From positions 1,159,536 through 1,223,535 of the forward strand of contig NZ_CP037920.1 of the NCBI RefSeq assembly GCF_007748195.1: a stretch of DNA of 64,000 nucleotides. Reading direction: 5' to 3'. Below, piece by piece: positions 16,486 to 25,626 of this stretch. Each line of letters opens with the position of its first letter. The first letter of the stretch is position 1. The DNA is from Gimesia aquarii (lineage in GTDB: Bacteria; Planctomycetota; Planctomycetia; Planctomycetales; Planctomycetaceae). The notes beneath the pieces are model-generated. The model was not told where the DNA came from and searched no databases. It saw only the letters and a program-made list of their open reading frames with translations. Position numbers and translations under genes: made by a program.

Positions 16486-17378
16486 CGATCGGTGAAATGC
16501 AGAACTATGAAGTTTATCCTGCAGTCTTTGATTTACTGACTGTGAATCATATCAACAGTATCGACCTCAGCAGCAACGTTCAAAAGCTCGTCGCAAAGGC
16601 TGGTGGTAGTGTTGATGTGGGAAGGATTGCTGAAGTCATTCGTGAGAACGAAGTTCAAATCACATCGGGTGATATCGGTACGATCCTCAGTAACGTTTCA
16701 GTCACAACAGGTCTAAAAGTCGAAACGAACGCTCGGATCCAGTATCAACAACGTGAAGACGGTGGTGTTTACAAAACGACTGCAGAGCATGTAACGATAA
16801 ATGGCACCAAAGGAATTCTGATTCCACGTACTATCTCGAGTAGCCAGGACTCACAACAAGGGGCGACAATCGTTTTGTCTTTTATTCCGTTGCGAGTTGG
16901 TTCAAATGCTCCTTTGATTGTGAACGTGAATCAGAGTCTCTCGAGTGTTCCAGCGATAAACACACTTTATAAACAAGGCCCAATTTTATTTGAGGGTACC
17001 TTGCTAAAGGATATTCAAGATTCTCAAACCGATTTCGGAATTACATTTGATCAATGGCGTGGATCTGGTGACGTTGCGGCTGAAAGAGGATCCATTTCTG
17101 ACCGACAACGAAAACTGGAATTCACGGGTCGGAATCTGGAATTGTCTAGTTTGATTACTTTGGGAGCGATTCCTATTTCTTCAGGTATTACTCAGTACTA
17201 TCGCCAGATTGGATTTGGTGACAACGAAGCACAGCATATAGCCATCACCTTTACCGCGGGCACATATGAAGTCACCTCGATTACAGGACAGACCGGAAGC
17301 AACGCCGATTTGAAAGTAATGGCCAGCGGAGCCTTATCGATTTCGGTCAGTACCGCCTCAACCATACCTACAAGTTAA
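16482..17378 (+). CDS. Probable major tail (tube) protein
   Basis: 298 residues, rich in beta-strand, Thr, Ser, Ile and Gly, with no cysteine and no membrane segment. GGAGG precedes the ATG. It is the largest gene between the neck genes and the tail chaperone, the usual slot for the tube subunit of long-tailed phages. Lack of a second large subunit suggests there is no contractile sheath. The C-terminal ~60 residues (GTYEVTSITGQTGSN) look like an added Ig-like domain. Confidence 0.55.
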   Translation: MTIGEMQNYEVYPAVFDLLTVNHINSIDLSSNVQKLVAKAGGSVDVGRIAEVIRENEVQITSGDIGTILSNVSVTTGLKVETNARIQYQQREDGGVYKTTAEHVTINGTKGILIPRTISSSQDSQQGATIVLSFIPLRVGSNAPLIVNVNQSLSSVPAINTLYKQGPILFEGTLLKDIQDSQTDFGITFDQWRGSGDVAAERGSISDRQRKLEFTGRNLELSSLITLGAIPISSGITQYYRQIGFGDNEAQHIAITFTAGTYEVTSITGQTGSNADLKVMASGALSISVSTASTIPTS

Positions 17379-17393
17379 ACAGGATTATTAAAA

Positions 17394-17777
17394 ATGCCAA
17401 CGCAAAATATTAATCTCGATTGGTCTGCTGGCGTCGATTCGGTTTCTAAACGAATTACGATCACAGCCGATGGAGAAGCCAATGTTGAGGTAGAGATTCC
17501 AGATGCATCGACTGATTTAGAAGTCGTGATCTCAATCGATTTCTCTGCTTTGAAATTACTGTTTATGGTCGCTGATCAGGATCTCACAATTGAGACCAAC
17601 AATGGAACGACTCCGGATGACACGATTTCCTTAACAGCGGACAAACCACTCGTTTGGTTTGAACAAAGTGGTTACTCAAATCCGTTGACAATGGACGTGA
17701 CAAATATGTTTGTCACAAATAACAGTGGTTCAGCTGCCAAATTGATTATTAAAACTCTTCAGGATGCAACTCCCTAA
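17394..17777 (+). CDS. Small beta-rich virion protein
   Basis: 127 residues, no cysteines, acidic, with alternating hydrophobic strands. AGGA precedes the ATG, and the stop overlaps the next start by one base. It resembles small tail-associated or capping proteins by composition and place, but no family is recognised. Confidence 0.5.
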   Translation: MPTQNINLDWSAGVDSVSKRITITADGEANVEVEIPDASTDLEVVISIDFSALKLLFMVADQDLTIETNNGTTPDDTISLTADKPLVWFEQSGYSNPLTMDVTNMFVTNNSGSAAKLIIKTLQDATP

Positions 17778-18472
17778 TGATTAATTTTTTCATTCCTAAC
17801 AAATCCGGGGCCAATCCAAAACACTTGATCGAAGTTGGCCTCGAAACGTTACTCAGTCCGAATGACAATCAACCTCTGTTTCACGATCTGGCAGGTCCTG
17901 GTCCTGATAATCTTTCTGGTCAGATCGTCAGCTGGCAGGATGAAGGCCTGGCCTATCGTCCCGATCAGCAGGAATGGTTCGAAATACCGGCCGATCGTCG
18001 AAGAAAACTGCCGAAAGGACGTTACTGGATAGGATCTCTAAAGGGAGCAAAACCGACTGCGGTAGATTTCGCTCGAAATTCCATGTTACCTGGACAGGCT
18101 GAAATGCTCCTGGGTGATGGCCAATATTGGAAGATTCCCAATTGTAGTTTGTTCCCGATGCAATTTAGTCTCGGTACTGATGGTGAAACTACCAAAGTTC
18201 CACGGCCTGAATTCAAACGAATTTTTGAGCGGACTGTCTGGGCGATGGATCTACTCGAAACTTCGATCAAGAATGATCAACCGATAGATGAGGAGCCAGC
18301 ATTAGATTATTGCATCGAAATGTTGAACCTGAACTATCGAGTGAATCGTGAGATTGTGCTCTGGCTCAATTTGTTGAGTCCAGAAAGACTTCCACAGTTG
18401 ATGGCCCACAGTACAGATACAGAGCGTATTACTAAGATTTTTGAGGAGGTAAAAAAAAAGGGTACTCCCTAG
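17777..18472 (+). CDS. Tail assembly chaperone, zero-frame product
   Basis: 231 residues, predicted helical in the C-terminal half. Position just ahead of the tape measure gene is where phages with long tails encode the chaperone pair (lambda G and G-T), which coats the tape measure protein during assembly. Near its end is a run of nine A after GAGGAGG, a slippery site; a -1 shift there joins it to the open frame that follows. No homology was tested; the call rests on position and frameshift signal. Confidence 0.65.
   Translation: MINFFIPNKSGANPKHLIEVGLETLLSPNDNQPLFHDLAGPGPDNLSGQIVSWQDEGLAYRPDQQEWFEIPADRRRKLPKGRYWIGSLKGAKPTAVDFARNSMLPGQAEMLLGDGQYWKIPNCSLFPMQFSLGTDGETTKVPRPEFKRIFERTVWAMDLLETSIKNDQPIDEEPALDYCIEMLNLNYRVNREIVLWLNLLSPERLPQLMAHSTDTERITKIFEEVKKKGTP
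18451..18460 (+). promoter_or_regulatory. Slippery site for -1 programmed ribosomal frameshift
   Basis: Nine A followed by G (reading GTA AAA AAA AAG in the zero frame) contain the heptamer A AAA AAG, the strongest bacterial -1 slippery sequence. A Shine-Dalgarno-like GAGGAGG at 18443-18449 immediately upstream could help pause the ribosome. A 4-bp hairpin (AGGG/CCCT) follows, too weak to be decisive. Confidence 0.7.
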
Positions 18473-18567
18473 ATGAATATTATTTTCGAGCTGTAGCACT
18501 GTCACACAAACAGCTCTTCGATTCCCCCCGCATTTCTGATTTTCTGATTCTGCATTGCGTTAAATAA
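18460..18567 (+). CDS. Frameshift extension of the tail assembly chaperone (T-like)
   Basis: After a -1 slip, translation would continue for 35 codons (starting GYSLDEYYFR) and stop at TAA 18565-18567, directly against the tape measure ATG at 18568. This explains the 95-bp space that otherwise has no gene. It would give a 263-residue product. The extension is helical and lacks its own start codon and ribosome binding site, as expected of a T-type domain made only by frameshifting. Confidence 0.6.
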   Translation, partial: GYSLDEYYFRAVALSHKQLFDSPRISDFLILHCVK

Positions 18568-20352
18568 ATGGCTCAAAAAATTTCTGTTGATTTGGATGTC
18601 CAAGAAGCCAAGGCCGTCTCTGCCTGGTTGCGCTACCGTCGTAGCGTCGAGGCCGTCAATCAGGAGATGAGCCAGACCGGACGGATCCAGGACAGGAACA
18701 AACGCAAAGCTCAGGGACATTTAGCGACTGTCAGAAAGATGTCAGCCGAAGCGCTGACGACTTTTACTGGTATCGGATCTGTGATCTCTGGAATCGCCTT
18801 AGCCGCGGCTGCAATAAATCAACAGCATCAAATTCTGATTCAACGCCAAAAAAATAAAAACGTCACTGGAAAAGAATTCGGAGAAGTAGTCCGCGATGTG
18901 CGAGTTGCATTTGAGCCGGATAAAAGTCTGGAAGACAAAGATCTCGAAACAAAAATTCTAGAAGTAGCCAAGCGAACCCGTACAAATGAGAATATTATCG
19001 GAGCCAGTCTGGTTGATACTTTCAGTGCCAAAGGGGCAAAATCAAACCAGAAAGCATTAGAAGCGGTCGAAGCGGCGTTTCTTTTAAAACCGAACGATCT
19101 GGAAGCAGGACGAACACTGGCTGCTCGAGCTCTCGATTTATCAAATGCGTTCGGTATAGACGACATGAAAGCCAATGTCGGTTTTCTGCAGAACATTCAA
19201 CAGGTAGCACGTCTGACTTCTCTGGAAAAGGTCGGAGCGAATTTACTACCAGGTATCATCTCTGTAACACAACAGGGCGATACTCCGGAACAAGCGGCGG
19301 AGCTGGGGGTCACACTCACAAAATTAATGACAGATGCTGAAGGTCGATTGACACGGACTGCATTGATCAATATGTCTTCACGCCTGGCTGATTTTGTTCC
19401 CTCGACCAAAGGGAAAGATAAACGCGGCAAATTTGATATTCCTGAAGCTCAGGTTACAGCATTCGATCAGGCAAAAACCACAACGGAACGCGTTGCTGTC
19501 ATGCAACAGTCTCCTGAATTACAACGACAGTTTTTCAGCGAGGTCACTTTCGACGCGGCTTCCTCCGCTTCAATCCGTAGCCTGTTAACGGGATCGGAAG
19601 TAGCTCAGAAGCAATTGCAATCTGCACGCGACCAGATCAAACCACTCGACATTAATCAGGTGAAAACGTTTGAAGAAAAAGTATCTCGTATAGAAGGTGG
19701 ATCATTTCAAAATTTGGTTCGAGCAGACGAGCAATCTCAAACGAATCAGTCTGCCTTTCGTCTCAGTGATCGAGCCGGACAAATTGAAGGAGCTGCTCAG
19801 AAGATATTCGAAAAAACCATGTCAGAAGTGAGTGCAAGCGGTCTTGAATCTGCACTTAATACTTTTGGATCAGCAACAATTGATAATCTGCTAGGTATCA
19901 ATAACATCGAATCACAGATCCGAACTTTAGAAAATATAAAATTTGGAAAGACAGGCCTCGATAGGGAGTTTATTGAAAAACAACTCATTTTATTAAACGA
20001 TTTGAACCAGCAATTTAAAAGTTTAACTGAAGAATCTGATAGCGAACCATCAAAGCCGAGCTTTCTCGATCGTCTGGTGAATAGTAAAGTCGTTCGTACA
20101 TTCACAGGAGAACGTCCCGCTCCTACATTTGAAAAATTCAATCAACGCGCAGAGAAAAAAATAGATCAACTGGATAAAACCCTCTTTGGTCATACCCAGG
20201 CCTTAAAAGAAAATACGGCGGCACTCGAAAAACAAAATCAGTCAGAAGCAAGTCCGAAACCTGTCAAAGTCGAAGTAAAACTGGCCTCCGATACATCAAC
20301 TATTCCCAACGGTCCCAGGGCCTCATCTGCATTAGCGAGGCCTGCAAAATGA
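18568..20352 (+). CDS. Tail tape measure protein
   Basis: 594 residues, mostly helical, Gln/Lys/Glu/Ala rich, with one hydrophobic segment near residues 68-85. C-terminal coiled coils and a Pro-rich low-complexity end are visible. It follows the chaperone and precedes the tail-tip genes, the fixed place of the tape measure gene in long-tailed phages, whose length sets tail length. At about 600 residues it predicts a short tail of roughly 90 nm by the usual ~1.5 Å per residue rule. The stop overlaps the next start by four bases. Confidence 0.7.
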   Translation: MAQKISVDLDVQEAKAVSAWLRYRRSVEAVNQEMSQTGRIQDRNKRKAQGHLATVRKMSAEALTTFTGIGSVISGIALAAAAINQQHQILIQRQKNKNVTGKEFGEVVRDVRVAFEPDKSLEDKDLETKILEVAKRTRTNENIIGASLVDTFSAKGAKSNQKALEAVEAAFLLKPNDLEAGRTLAARALDLSNAFGIDDMKANVGFLQNIQQVARLTSLEKVGANLLPGIISVTQQGDTPEQAAELGVTLTKLMTDAEGRLTRTALINMSSRLADFVPSTKGKDKRGKFDIPEAQVTAFDQAKTTTERVAVMQQSPELQRQFFSEVTFDAASSASIRSLLTGSEVAQKQLQSARDQIKPLDINQVKTFEEKVSRIEGGSFQNLVRADEQSQTNQSAFRLSDRAGQIEGAAQKIFEKTMSEVSASGLESALNTFGSATIDNLLGINNIESQIRTLENIKFGKTGLDREFIEKQLILLNDLNQQFKSLTEESDSEPSKPSFLDRLVNSKVVRTFTGERPAPTFEKFNQRAEKKIDQLDKTLFGHTQALKENTAALEKQNQSEASPKPVKVEVKLASDTSTIPNGPRASSALARPAK

Positions 20353-20732
20353 GTGCACCAATAGTTCATGCCGGCTTTCAGTTTCCTGGAATTCATCAGG
20401 AGCTGATATTTGGTTCTCCTGAAGCCAATTTTCAGATCAATGAAGTATTTGGATTGGACGGTATCACTCTGCTCGATGGTGGAGTCGGAGCACGTCAAAT
20501 CAATGTTCAAATGTGGCTGTATGATTCTTATTCAACTACTGGTCAGCTCAATACAAAATTAAGAGCGATTAAGGATCACATTCTCAATAAAGGAGATTTG
20601 ATCGATAGTCAGGGCACGTTCTTTGATGATGTTGTCTTTTTAAACTTCGATCACATTCAAGGTCCGCTTTACGATTCTGATATAGGTTGGTGGAAACGGA
20701 TCCGATTAAACTTTTTGGAGCTGACACCATGA
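20349..20732 (+). CDS. Tail protein downstream of tape measure
   Basis: 127 residues, beta-rich, with aromatic residues and WWKR near the C-terminus. ATG overlaps the tape measure stop; the stop overlaps the next start. Its position is that of distal tail proteins or small tail-completion subunits. No family motif recognised. Confidence 0.5.
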   Translation: MSAPIVHAGFQFPGIHQELIFGSPEANFQINEVFGLDGITLLDGGVGARQINVQMWLYDSYSTTGQLNTKLRAIKDHILNKGDLIDSQGTFFDDVVFLNFDHIQGPLYDSDIGWWKRIRLNFLELTP

Positions 20733-21367
20733 GCGTATTATTAGACGGTGTTCGTATCACCAAACTCGGCTGGGCCGGCCAGCGTGCCCTGGCTGTTGAA
20801 TTTCAAACGATTTATCCGGATCGACTGCATCAGCTCTACGCGGGACGCTGCCTGGTCGGTCATACCAGCCAACTCTCCGAACGTCGAATCATCTTCCAAT
20901 TCAATCAGACCGTAGGCACTCCAGTGACGTTAAACCTGGCCGCGGTACCGGATGGAGAGGGATCCGTCGAGTACGGTCATTTGTTCGGTCGGCTGCCGGC
21001 AAATCGTTTCAAGCTCGAATGGTCTGCCGTTGGTTATCCGGCGGACGCGGATCATTTTGAAATTGCTGCTTCGACAGAACCCGGAGGCGAAGTGGATCCG
21101 GAAATTGTTTTGCAACGATTGCCTTATGTCGGTGACGGCGATTACGAGTGGCTGACTCCCTACCTGGACGGAAGTGGTCAACACAAATTTCGAATCACTC
21201 CTCGCGATGACAGTGAACCGGCCGGTAACGCGGGTCCAGCAACGGAGATCACGGTCAACAGTCTGCTGCCTCCGGATGATGTCGCATTTAATCCGGACGG
21301 GAGTCGGTTTGGATTATCAGAGGAAGCTGGTGTAGTTACGGTTGATTTTTCATACGGGGGTGTGTGA
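20729..21367 (+). CDS. Tail protein with fibronectin III-like domain
   Basis: 212 residues from the ATG at 20729, which overlaps the previous stop (ATGA) and has GGAG upstream; the open frame extends to 20687. After an N-terminal beta-rich part, a segment near 95-175 has strands with FKLEWSAV and HKFRITPRD that resemble a type III fibronectin domain, common in phage tails. Probably a virion surface or tail-tip protein (inference). Confidence 0.55.
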   Translation: MSVLLDGVRITKLGWAGQRALAVEFQTIYPDRLHQLYAGRCLVGHTSQLSERRIIFQFNQTVGTPVTLNLAAVPDGEGSVEYGHLFGRLPANRFKLEWSAVGYPADADHFEIAASTEPGGEVDPEIVLQRLPYVGDGDYEWLTPYLDGSGQHKFRITPRDDSEPAGNAGPATEITVNSLLPPDDVAFNPDGSRFGLSEEAGVVTVDFSYGGV

Positions 21368-21801
21368 TGGATGAACTGAATAGAAGGTTGGAAAAAATAG
21401 AAAAGACCGTCGGGAAGTGTGCAGATTCAATGGGTGAATGCTCTCAAAATATGGCACTCATGCAAAAGGATTTTGCATATCAGAATCAGACTAACGTGAA
21501 ACGTTTAGATGATCTGCAGGAATTGGTTGAAACTCAGACACTTATTTTAAACGGGAATCCAAGGCAGGACACAACAGACCGCGGTTTGATCGGTGTGGTC
21601 GAGCAGCTCAAAAGCACTGACGCGCGAAAAAAGAAACTTGCTTGGGTCACCATTCCTGTTGTGATTGGTGTTCTACTCACCAGTTTATGGAATTCATTTT
21701 TAGGAATAGGAAAAACGGATCATGGAAGATCAACAGAAACCAAAGCCAACAAAACAAGTCCGGATTCGGGCCGGTTACCACGCCACGATCGAAATCGTTG
21801 A
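21364..21801 (+). CDS. Coiled-coil protein with C-terminal membrane segment
   Basis: 145 residues beginning at GTG 21364, or 144 from the ATG at 21367 which overlaps the previous stop. A coiled coil (about 1-90) is followed by a basic patch (DARKKK), one membrane helix (about 93-112) and a polar tail. The shape resembles XhlA-like membrane proteins that assist lysis, but in the middle of a tail module it may instead anchor something at the membrane during DNA entry. Not assigned. Confidence 0.55.
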   Translation: MMDELNRRLEKIEKTVGKCADSMGECSQNMALMQKDFAYQNQTNVKRLDDLQELVETQTLILNGNPRQDTTDRGLIGVVEQLKSTDARKKKLAWVTIPVVIGVLLTSLWNSFLGIGKTDHGRSTETKANKTSPDSGRLPRHDRNR

Positions 21802-22018
21802 GCACGATCATGTGATTCATACCGAGCATAAAATCGGGCCGATCAACAGTTTTGATCGTCTTGGATTCGAGGAAGCGTTTGACTTCCTTGAGATAGAACG
21901 CCAGGCACAACAAGCGGAGCTCGACGAAGATTTCGAACAGGAACAAAAACTAAAACAGGAATCAGAAAAAACGATGTTACAGACAGCATTCAGCTATCTG
22001 ACATCGTTTCGTAATTAA
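21722..22018 (+). CDS. Small acidic hypothetical protein
   Basis: 98 residues overlapping the previous gene by 80 bases in another frame. A short Lys/Pro N-terminus, a beta-rich middle with several His, and an acidic Gln/Glu-rich helix (about 58-85) are visible. AGG lies only weakly upstream. Codon use is protein-like and it fills the space before the fibre gene; function unknown. Confidence 0.5.
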   Translation: MEDQQKPKPTKQVRIRAGYHATIEIVEHDHVIHTEHKIGPINSFDRLGFEEAFDFLEIERQAQQAELDEDFEQEQKLKQESEKTMLQTAFSYLTSFRN

Positions 22019-22063
22019 TACAAAATCAGTCCATCAAATCCACTAAAGCAAGGATGCGGGAAA

Positions 22064-23965
22064 ATGGTCAAAGTCTGTTTTGATTTAGAGAGTTCAGTTG
22101 AGCAAATGGACCAATTCAACCTGGTTGCCGGCGGGGAGCTGACGATCAGCGGTGGCGCGGTCACGATTACGAAGTCTTTACACACGATTGATACCGAAGC
22201 CGACGCGGTGACCGACGATTTGGTCACCATCAACGGCGGTTCTGCCGGCGACGTGCTTCTTCTCAATCGTGCGAACGAACAGAGAGCTGTCATCTTGAAG
22301 CATGCAACCGGAAACATTAGGACTCCCAGCGGAACGGATCACGAGTTGACGGCCCTGGGTTTTGTGATATTAAAACACGATGGTTCCAACTGGCAGCTGC
22401 TTGCGGGTACCGGATCCGGGTACGTTGTCAATAAATTGAGCTGTTTGGCCGCGGCAACGACAAACGTTTCTTTAAACGGCGAGCAGATCATCGACGGTGT
22501 TTTCTGCGGGGCCGAAAAACGTGTCTTTCTCCCCAATCAAACGGATCCCAAAGAAAATGGTCCCTGGATTGTGAAGGCCGTTAACTATTACGATCCCGGT
22601 GCCTGGGTTCGTCCTCCCGATTTCCAGGACGGTTTCACCGTTTCCGGACATGCTTTCCATATTGAGCAAGGGAACGAAAACACGGATACCGTCTGGATGA
22701 TCGTCAATCATTATGGTCAGGATCTGGTCGGAACCGATGATCTGAATCCGATCAATCTCACACGCGGTGATTTTGATATTAATTCCCTGCCAGCAGAATC
22801 CAGCAATGACAATGCGGATCTGATCGCCATCTATGACAGTTCCGCCGGTGCGATGCGGAAACAGACCAGAGCGGAGTTTCTGGCCGGTGTTGCCGGCGGA
22901 TCTGGAGTTCCGGACACGCGATCGATTACAGCTGGTGTGGGTCTCTCCGGAGGCGGGGACCTCTCCGCGGATCGGACCATTGATCTCGATATCAATGAAC
23001 TGACTACAGAAGCTATTGCCAGTGATACGGATTTGATTGCGATCTATGATTCCTCAGCAGGAGCGATTCGCAAGCAGACACGGGCCAACTTTCTGGCAGG
23101 CATTGGTGGCGGTGTCTCGGAATCGCAGACGATCACGGCCGGCATCGGTCTTTCCGGAGGGGGAGATCTTTCTGCCGATCGCACGATTAATTTGGACATT
23201 AACAGTCTGACAGCGGAATCGACGATAGACAATTCGGATTTGATCGCCATTTATGATGCGTCTGCAGGTGCGATTCGGAAACAGACACGCTCCGAATTTC
23301 TCGCGGGTATCACCACGGGGTTTGTACCGACGTCAACGGCCGTCAATTCTGGACCGGGATTGACTGGAGGCGGGGCGCTCAGTACCGATCGCACACTCAG
23401 TCTGGACATCAATGGTCTCACTGCCGAAGCGACTCCTAATGACGCGGATCTGATTGCCATTTATGACGTTTCAGCAGCTGCCGTCCGTAAACAGACGCGC
23501 GCCCAGTTTTTTGACAATGTGTTCCTGGTTGATGGCACCAAGGGTTATACCGGCTCTCAATTTACGTTTACCGATTTACCGGTGGGATCCATTCTCGCTG
23601 CGAGCATAGCGGCTCCTCAAATCACGCGAGAATTTCATACGGATAGCGGATTCTTTTTTGGTGACTCCGGCGCGAGCGGGATCAGTATTAGTGGAGTTCA
23701 GGTATTTGGATGGACTGCTCTTTCAAACGTCAGTCAAAATCCGCTCCATTGTGAAGACGAACTCCAGGTCGACGGTATTTCAAAACTGAATGCGATTCGT
23801 TTCCTGGCTCAATCGGCGGATCCGACTCCCGCGCCTGCCGATGGACAGGGTTATCTCTGGATCAGTGATGGCACGGGTAGCGGTGACGCCGGGGACCTGA
23901 TGTTCACAGTTCGCACAGGTGGAGTCACAAAAACTGTGACTCTTGTTGATTATTCTACTTCGTAA
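22064..23965 (+). CDS. Tail fibre protein with internal repeats
   Basis: 633 residues. The N-terminal ~240 are beta-rich with a segment IIDGVFCGAEKRVFLPNQTD seen in fibre bases. Four repeats of about 70 residues follow (about 243-485) carrying DADLIAIYDxSA, RKQTRA and GLSGGGDLSADRTI, a motif frequent in fibre shafts. A C-terminal Gly/Ser-rich domain (about 490-633) has LMFTVRTGG. Likely a trimeric adhesin that binds the host surface. The gene is followed by a glycosyltransferase. Confidence 0.75.
   Translation: MVKVCFDLESSVEQMDQFNLVAGGELTISGGAVTITKSLHTIDTEADAVTDDLVTINGGSAGDVLLLNRANEQRAVILKHATGNIRTPSGTDHELTALGFVILKHDGSNWQLLAGTGSGYVVNKLSCLAAATTNVSLNGEQIIDGVFCGAEKRVFLPNQTDPKENGPWIVKAVNYYDPGAWVRPPDFQDGFTVSGHAFHIEQGNENTDTVWMIVNHYGQDLVGTDDLNPINLTRGDFDINSLPAESSNDNADLIAIYDSSAGAMRKQTRAEFLAGVAGGSGVPDTRSITAGVGLSGGGDLSADRTIDLDINELTTEAIASDTDLIAIYDSSAGAIRKQTRANFLAGIGGGVSESQTITAGIGLSGGGDLSADRTINLDINSLTAESTIDNSDLIAIYDASAGAIRKQTRSEFLAGITTGFVPTSTAVNSGPGLTGGGALSTDRTLSLDINGLTAEATPNDADLIAIYDVSAAAVRKQTRAQFFDNVFLVDGTKGYTGSQFTFTDLPVGSILAASIAAPQITREFHTDSGFFFGDSGASGISISGVQVFGWTALSNVSQNPLHCEDELQVDGISKLNAIRFLAQSADPTPAPADGQGYLWISDGTGSGDAGDLMFTVRTGGVTKTVTLVDYSTS
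22790..23520 (+). repeat. Tandem ~213-bp repeats in the tail fibre gene
   Basis: Four diverged units, each coding a segment with DLIAIYD, RKQTRA and SGGG(D/A)LS. DNA identity is lower than in the LRR and TPR arrays, so these are older duplications. Confidence 0.75.
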
Positions 23966-23979
23966 ATAAAGAAACCATC

Positions 23980-25626
23980 ATGATCATCATCAAAAAGAAA
24001 ACCAAAGTCGGTATTTACTCAGACGGCGATCCAGCACGGACGGAATCAGCGATCCGCTCTGCTTTGGCTCAGGATTTTACGGAGCCCGTAATTTTTCTCC
24101 AGCCTGATGAGAAGATGCTGAATTCTTCTTTTCGAGGATTTCAGTCGCATGTTGTCGGTTCACGCGAACAAGCGCGGGAGATTTTGAAATCCAAGTCGAA
24201 ATCTCATATCCCGTTTTTAGACGAAGTCGTCTCGAAGCATTCCACCGTTTCAAAATCATCAGAGGTTCGTATATCGGTCAAGTCGAGCGATCGAGGACCA
24301 CTGCTTGTGGCCATTCCAGCTCGAGATTGTGAGGAGCTCACTTTTCGATGTTTAGAACACCTGGCACAACATGCAGGCCTTTCCTTCTTTGTGCTTTACA
24401 TTGACGATGGTAGTCAGGATGGAGTCGCTGAACGTGTTGAGCAAAAAGCGACTTCGTTACGAATTCCGATCGACGTGCTGCGGTTTGAGGAACCGATCGG
24501 ATTTGCCAAAGCCTGCAACATTGCATTCAGTGTGCCTTATTATCAGCACGTGTTACTTCTGAATAACGATTGTTTTGTCGGTCCGGATTGTCTAACTCGT
24601 ATGCGTGACTGGCTGGAATCGGATTCTGAAGTCGCGGCCGTCGGTCCTATGACGGGCGATGATGGTTGTCTGTCATTAATTAGGGCAGATCGACAAGAAC
24701 AATCTGGAATCTCTACAAAAATGACCGATCGTTATGATCCGCTGGAAGGGGCTCGACTCTGCCAGGCTAATAAAGCCACCTCGGAACCAATGCTACCTTT
24801 TTTCTGTACAATGTTTCGTTCCGATGCGATTCAGGAGATTGGTTTTCAGAGCACGGATCCCGATTATGCCTTCGGTCTCGGAGCGGACGACGATTGGTGT
24901 CAACGTGCGACCAATCAAGGTTGGAAGCTGCTCGCGTGTGGTAATGCGTTCGCGGCCCATCTCCATAAACAAAGTTTTCAGCATCATCAGATTAATCGGG
25001 ATGAACTCACACAGACCGCGATGCAGCGGTTTCAGTCACGTCGGGAAACCAGGCCGACACTTTCGATCGTGACTCGGTGTCACGTCGATCGACCGCAGGG
25101 ATTTGAAAACCTACGACAATCGATCGAGGAACAAACTAGTATCGGTATTCAACACGTGTTACTTCACAGTCCTGGACAAATCGGAATTTCCGGAGCGAAT
25201 CGTTTATTGGCGACTGACGAAGCGGTCAGTCGGATCAAAGGCGATTATGTCCAGGTAATCGACGATGACGACGTGTTAAGTTCTCCGGATTATCTCGATC
25301 AGCTGCAGACGTTTATCGTTTCCCAGGGGTTTCCGGATTGGATTCTAGTCCGCGGGAAAATCAACGAACGCGAATATCCCACTCCCTGGGGACCAAAATG
25401 GAAGCCGGTCCTCGGTACGGTCGCCTGTTTCTGTATCATCACCTCGCGCCGTCTCTGGCAAGAACATCATCAAGCCTGGGGTGTCGACAAATGCGGTGAC
25501 TGGAATTATGCAAAAGCACTCTGGGATGCCGGCAACCGTCCCGTCTGGTTTGACTTCGACGGCTGTGAAACGCAACACGGCCATTCGAACGGAGGTGGGG
25601 AATGCGATGAAAGGCGGGCAGCATGA
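23980..25626 (+). CDS. Two-domain GT-A (family 2-like) glycosyltransferase in the tail module
   Basis: 548 residues, no membrane segment. A first GT-A domain (about 108-330) has LLVAIPARDCEE, IDDGSQDG and LLLNNDC, in place of the DxD metal site, plus an ADDDW acceptor motif. A second, shorter domain (about 355-540) has LSIVTRCH and VQVIDDDDVL. These enzymes move sugars from nucleotide sugars to acceptors. Direct linkage to the fibre gene and overlap of its stop with the next tail gene suggest it glycosylates virion proteins or alters the host surface (inference). Confidence 0.8.
   Translation: MIIIKKKTKVGIYSDGDPARTESAIRSALAQDFTEPVIFLQPDEKMLNSSFRGFQSHVVGSREQAREILKSKSKSHIPFLDEVVSKHSTVSKSSEVRISVKSSDRGPLLVAIPARDCEELTFRCLEHLAQHAGLSFFVLYIDDGSQDGVAERVEQKATSLRIPIDVLRFEEPIGFAKACNIAFSVPYYQHVLLLNNDCFVGPDCLTRMRDWLESDSEVAAVGPMTGDDGCLSLIRADRQEQSGISTKMTDRYDPLEGARLCQANKATSEPMLPFFCTMFRSDAIQEIGFQSTDPDYAFGLGADDDWCQRATNQGWKLLACGNAFAAHLHKQSFQHHQINRDELTQTAMQRFQSRRETRPTLSIVTRCHVDRPQGFENLRQSIEEQTSIGIQHVLLHSPGQIGISGANRLLATDEAVSRIKGDYVQVIDDDDVLSSPDYLDQLQTFIVSQGFPDWILVRGKINEREYPTPWGPKWKPVLGTVACFCIITSRRLWQEHHQAWGVDKCGDWNYAKALWDAGNRPVWFDFDGCETQHGHSNGGGECDERRAA

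Noticed and set aside
16482-17378. Contractile tail sheath
   Set aside because: No sheath-like length or second tube gene; all features fit a long non-contractile tail.
22790-23520. Diversity-generating retroelement target in the fibre gene
   Set aside because: No reverse transcriptase or template repeat is seen anywhere in the window.
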